64,000 nt of DNA, taken from contig CAYQMG010000187.1 of the NCBI GenBank assembly GCA_964418585.1, forward strand, positions 12,920 through 76,919. The letters are read 5' to 3'. The notes beneath the pieces were generated by a model, which did no database searches, had not been told where the DNA came from, and worked only from the letters and a program-made list of their open reading frames with translations. Within the stretch, counting starts at the first letter, position 1, and the number at the start of each line of letters is the position of its first letter. Source of the stretch: JAJRTE01 sp964418585. GTDB lineage: Bacteria > Myxococcota_A > UBA796 > JAJRTE01. This document shows positions 61,109-64,000 of the stretch, one piece after another. The position numbers and the translations under genes were made by a program.

Positions 61109-62563
61109 TCATTTTTTCCGATATACCCGGAAAAGATAGCCCTGGGCAGGCTGTTGCCTCAGATCGTTGACCTGGACCGGAGGTGCTGCGTCCGGATCTC
61201 CCGATTCGGCGGGAAGGAGCCTTCCTGCATACTCGACGAGTTCGAATCCAACGGTTCCCATACCTCCGGCCACGGTTGCCACGATGGGATGGCTGGCGTT
61301 GTCCTGAACCACGAGGAGTCCACCGGGCTTGAGGGCTTTCCAGCAACTTTCCATGAATGGCCGCCAGGTGTCCTCGCCGAGACAGTGGACGGTTCCGAGC
61401 AGGTAGACCTGGTCGCAGGAAGACTCGGGCAAGGAGGCGTCGGCAGGTTTCGAGTGCACGGTGGTGATGTTGTTGTGAGGAGCCACGTGGTCGCAAGCGT
61501 CGATGAACTCGAGCACGCTCGAGTCGATGTCCACGGCGTAGACGTGGCCGGATTCTCCGACAGCACGAGAGAGGATGAAGCTGAGGAAGCCGATACCGGA
61601 GCCGACATCGGCGACGGTACTCCCTTTTTTGACCCGTGCGACCTGGGCGCTCATCTCGGGATGGAGTCTTCGTCCAGGGAGGAGTTCGTAGGAGAAGAGT
61701 TGCCGAAGTCCCTCACTGGTGTCGAACACCCGGTCTGTGTAGGGCTCGCGCAGGGCCTCGAGGTCCACGTTGGCGTCCGGGGCGTCGACTGGTTTGACGC
61801 AACGGAAGCCGACCCAGGGCGAATGGAACGAGGCGTTCATCGCCGCGCGGAACGTGGTTCGGTTGAAGGAGCGCTTGCAGGGCCAGCCGCCTGCCTTGAT
61901 CACCCGGATCACCGGGTCGGTCCGGTCCGGGGCCTGGAACGCCATCAGTCGGACGGTCGACCGGGTCCAGTGGAACACGTTGCCCACCAGGTCTTCCACC
62001 CCGAACGGGCTTGCTCCAGCCGGGTGTCGGCCAATCGGGGCGGGTCCTGCGGCATCTCCGGCCACGGCATCATCCTGCCAGGTGTCGCCCCAGGGATAGG
62101 TGCGCCCCTCCTGACCTCGAGCCGCCGCTTCGTACTCGTATTCGATGGGAAGACGCTTGCCCTGGGCCGCACAGTAGGCTGCTGCCTCCGGCTGGGTCAT
62201 GTTGGTGGCAGGATACCCGGGGCGTCCCCCCCGTTCGGCCTCGGCCAGGCGCCCGGTCCAGGCATCGAATGCAGCGGGGTTGGTTTTCATCCAGGCCCGA
62301 AAGCGGCTTTCCTCCACCGGGTAGCGGTCGATGAAGAATGCCTCGAGGTGCACGGTGTGGCGGGGACCTTCGCGAGGTTCGCCGCTACCCACCACATAGT
62401 CTCCGGCCGGGACCAGCACCATGCCTGGGGGGGCCTCCTGGTTGGCTGGAGGCTCATTTCTCGAGCACGCGGTCAAGAGGATCAGGAGTGTGGGGAGGAG
62501 CCATCTCCATCCGGGTATTCGCTGTTGTCTCGCCTGCTCCTGCCGCCGGGTCGTTCTCTCCAT
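61109..62563 (-). CDS. Lipoprotein fusing an FGE-like domain to a SAM methyltransferase
   Basis: 484 residues; ATG 62563 follows GGAGGCGGAC. Signal peptide with lipobox LTAC (Cys33). Residues 43-258 are a formylglycine-generating-enzyme-like (SUMF/DUF323) domain: MVLVPAGDYVVGSGEP, FFIDRYPVEESRF, RLPIEYEYEAAARG, YPWGD, VGNVFHW, VGFRC. In true FGE two copper-binding cysteines lie five apart; here Cys229 is kept and the second position is Asn234. Residues about 285-484 are a class I methyltransferase with TVADVGSGIGFLSF (motif I) and acidic Asp345 in YAVDID. SAM is normally absent outside the cytoplasm, so an exported methyltransferase is odd. It is 107 bases upstream of the TPP-enzyme gene on the same strand. 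Confidence 0.85.
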   Translation of the reverse strand: MERTTRRQEQARQQRIPGWRWLLPTLLILLTACSRNEPPANQEAPPGMVLVPAGDYVVGSGEPREGPRHTVHLEAFFIDRYPVEESRFRAWMKTNPAAFDAWTGRLAEAERGGRPGYPATNMTQPEAAAYCAAQGKRLPIEYEYEAAARGQEGRTYPWGDTWQDDAVAGDAAGPAPIGRHPAGASPFGVEDLVGNVFHWTRSTVRLMAFQAPDRTDPVIRVIKAGGWPCKRSFNRTTFRAAMNASFHSPWVGFRCVKPVDAPDANVDLEALREPYTDRVFDTSEGLRQLFSYELLPGRRLHPEMSAQVARVKKGSTVADVGSGIGFLSFILSRAVGESGHVYAVDIDSSVLEFIDACDHVAPHNNITTVHSKPADASLPESSCDQVYLLGTVHCLGEDTWRPFMESCWKALKPGGLLVVQDNASHPIVATVAGGMGTVGFELVEYAGRLLPAESGDPDAAPPVQVNDLRQQPAQGYLFRVYRKK

Positions 62564-62792
62564 GTCCGCCTCCGCATGCACCGGTTCACGCTCGCGCCTC
62601 GAGCCGGAAGCCCCGTCCTGCCGGTCGACTTGCCGCAGACTGCTCGAGAGTGGGTGGATTCTACAGAACATAGCGCATCCGCGAGCGGGTCACAACGGGT
62701 CTCGAGCCAGTGGTGGCACGGAGCACTTGACCAAGACGGCGATATCGGCAGAGTAGTACCGATGGCGACGGAGGCGTGCAGGAGGGCGAAGC

Positions 62793-64000
62793 GTGGTGGA
62801 TGGCGAAGGTGCGAAGCTGAGCGGTGGGGCCGACCGGGGGGGTGAGGGTTCCGGGTTGGTGCGACGATATGGGCTGGTGACCGCGGCCGCGGTGGTGGTG
62901 GCCAACATGGTCGGGTCCGGGATCTTCACCACATCCGGTCTGATGGCTTCCCTGCTTCCGGGGCCGGGGTGGGTGATGGCTTGCTGGCTTCTCGGCGGGT
63001 TCATCGCCCTTTCCGGCGCCCTTGCCTATGCCGAGTTGGCCACCCGCATGCCTCGAGGCGGGGCCGAGTACGTCTATCTGAGAGAACTCCTCCATCCATC
63101 CCTGGGCTTTCTCACCGGTTGGACAAGCCTCATCGTGGGCTTCTCCGCGCCCGTGGCCCTGTCCGCTTTGGGCCTGGTCGCTTACCTGGCTCGAGGTCTG
63201 GGCCTGGTTGCCGAAGGGCTCGAGGGTGCCTCCACCCCGTGGTCGTACAAGGCGGCTGCAGTCGGCTTGATCCTCTTGTTCACCGGGCTCCACTACCTGG
63301 GTGGGCAGGTCGGACCGCGGGTACAGAATGCACTCACGGCCCTCAAGGTAATCATGCTCCTCGGCCTGGCTGCCATCGGTCTGTTCTTGGCTCCCCAGGC
63401 CACAGAGGCGACGGTGAGCCCGGCGTCCGAGCACACCTTCGACGCCTTCGACTTCGGTACTGCGATGATGATGGTGATGTTCGCCTACAGCGGGTGGAAC
63501 GGAGCCGCCTACATCGCAGGCGAGGTGCGTCGACCCCGGACCGTGCTCCCTGCAGCCCTTGCAGTCGGAACAGGGCTGGTGATTTGCCTCTACCTCGCGA
63601 TCAATGCCTTCATCTTTTCGGTAGCGCCCTGGGAGGAGATCCAGGGGACGGTCACCGTGGTCGAGGTGGCCGGAGTCGCCGCTTTCGGGCCGAAGTTCGG
63701 ACGGATCCTGAGCTTGCTCGTGGGCCTGGCGCTCTTTTCCTCCCTGAGCGCATTCATCATGATCGGGCCTCGAGTCTACCATGCGATGGCCGAGGACCGC
63801 CTCTTTTTCAAGTCCGTGGCACGGGTGCACCCTCGCTTCGGGGTCCCCGGCACGGCCATCCTGGTGCAGGGAACCGTCGCGTCCTTCCTCGTGCTTCTCG
63901 GTACGTTCGAACAACTCCTCGTCTATCTCGGGTTCGCCCTCGGCCTCTTCCCATGGCTCGCCGTGATGGGGCTGTTCATCGCCCGGGCGCGCAAGGTGGG
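62793..64000 (+). CDS. APC-family amino acid permease, 3' end outside window
   Basis: 402 codons visible, open to the right edge. The GTG at 62793 is chosen for its AGGAGGG site six bases upstream. After a short Gly-rich, charged N-terminus come at least ten hydrophobic spans. The first contains VANMVGSGIFTTSG, the substrate-binding GSGIF of APC transporters; later YSGWNGAAYIAGEVRRP and LALFSSLSAFIMIGPRVYHAMA are typical of the LAT/CAT-like branch. It would move amino acids or related amines across the inner membrane, coupled to protons or by exchange. Divergent from the FGE-methyltransferase gene. Confidence 0.9.
   Translation, partial: MVDGEGAKLSGGADRGGEGSGLVRRYGLVTAAAVVVANMVGSGIFTTSGLMASLLPGPGWVMACWLLGGFIALSGALAYAELATRMPRGGAEYVYLRELLHPSLGFLTGWTSLIVGFSAPVALSALGLVAYLARGLGLVAEGLEGASTPWSYKAAAVGLILLFTGLHYLGGQVGPRVQNALTALKVIMLLGLAAIGLFLAPQATEATVSPASEHTFDAFDFGTAMMMVMFAYSGWNGAAYIAGEVRRPRTVLPAALAVGTGLVICLYLAINAFIFSVAPWEEIQGTVTVVEVAGVAAFGPKFGRILSLLVGLALFSSLSAFIMIGPRVYHAMAEDRLFFKSVARVHPRFGVPGTAILVQGTVASFLVLLGTFEQLLVYLGFALGLFPWLAVMGLFIARARKV

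Overview
The window looks like a chromosome segment from a high-GC, Gram-negative bacterium of the myxobacterial / former deltaproteobacterial kind. This is an inference from several traits: many lipoproteins with Asp-rich (GDDD...) linkers, three MopE-type proteins full of D-x-D-G-D-G calcium-type loops, a myxobacterial-style C-terminal sorting tail, a very large Ser/Thr kinase with ATPase, GAF and phosphatase domains, a hybrid FAAL-polyketide synthase, a selenocysteine-containing HesB protein and an EF-G whose P-loop reads AHIDSGKTT, as in the mitochondrial/spd EF-G1 group. I see no rRNA, tRNA, transposon or CRISPR array.

Layout. 1-3.6 kb (minus): the 5' part of a MopE/beta-helix lipoprotein and an EF-G. 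3.9-10.3 kb (plus): a sulfatase-like lipoprotein and two GT-C-like membrane proteins. 10.5-13.4 kb (minus): a HesB/IscA selenoprotein with its own promoter, and a tightly overlapping operon of a GHKL ATPase, a STAS/zinc-ribbon protein and a PAS-GGDEF cyclase. 13.8-28.0 kb (plus): a 1710-residue kinase/SpoIIE-phosphatase and a 3015-residue FAAL-ACP-KS-AT-DH-KR-ACP-reductase megasynthase. 28.1-31.8 kb (minus): a surface protein with 18 tandem 47-residue repeats. 31.9-36.5 kb: an alpha/beta hydrolase, a B12-type radical SAM protein and a lipoprotein. 36.9-47.2 kb (minus): MsrA coupled to a GAF-adenylate cyclase, a GlsB-type membrane protein, a spermidine-synthase-like membrane protein, an EamA transporter, a lytic transglycosylase and two related single-span membrane proteins. 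47.7-52.9 kb (plus): a giant lipoprotein with MopE loops and four fibrinogen-like domains. 53-62.6 kb (minus): a catabolic cluster (TPP enzyme, aldehyde dehydrogenase, IlvD/Edd dehydratase, two Gfo/Idh/MocA proteins) headed by an FGE-like/methyltransferase lipoprotein. 62.8 kb to the end (plus): an APC permease cut by the edge.

How they fit together. The ATPase-STAS-GGDEF operon, divergent from a kinase with a SpoIIE-type phosphatase, resembles an Rsb partner-switching circuit whose output would be cyclic-di-GMP. The megasynthase should activate a fatty acid, extend it once and release it reductively. The 53-61 kb cluster is organised like a polyol or sugar-acid degradation operon.

The strongest unexpected signals are the in-frame UGA of the HesB gene with a hairpin just after it, the frame-independent excess of the palindrome CTCGAG across the window, the c-di-GMP partner-switching layout, the single-module FAAL-PKS-reductase and the exported FGE-methyltransferase fusion.
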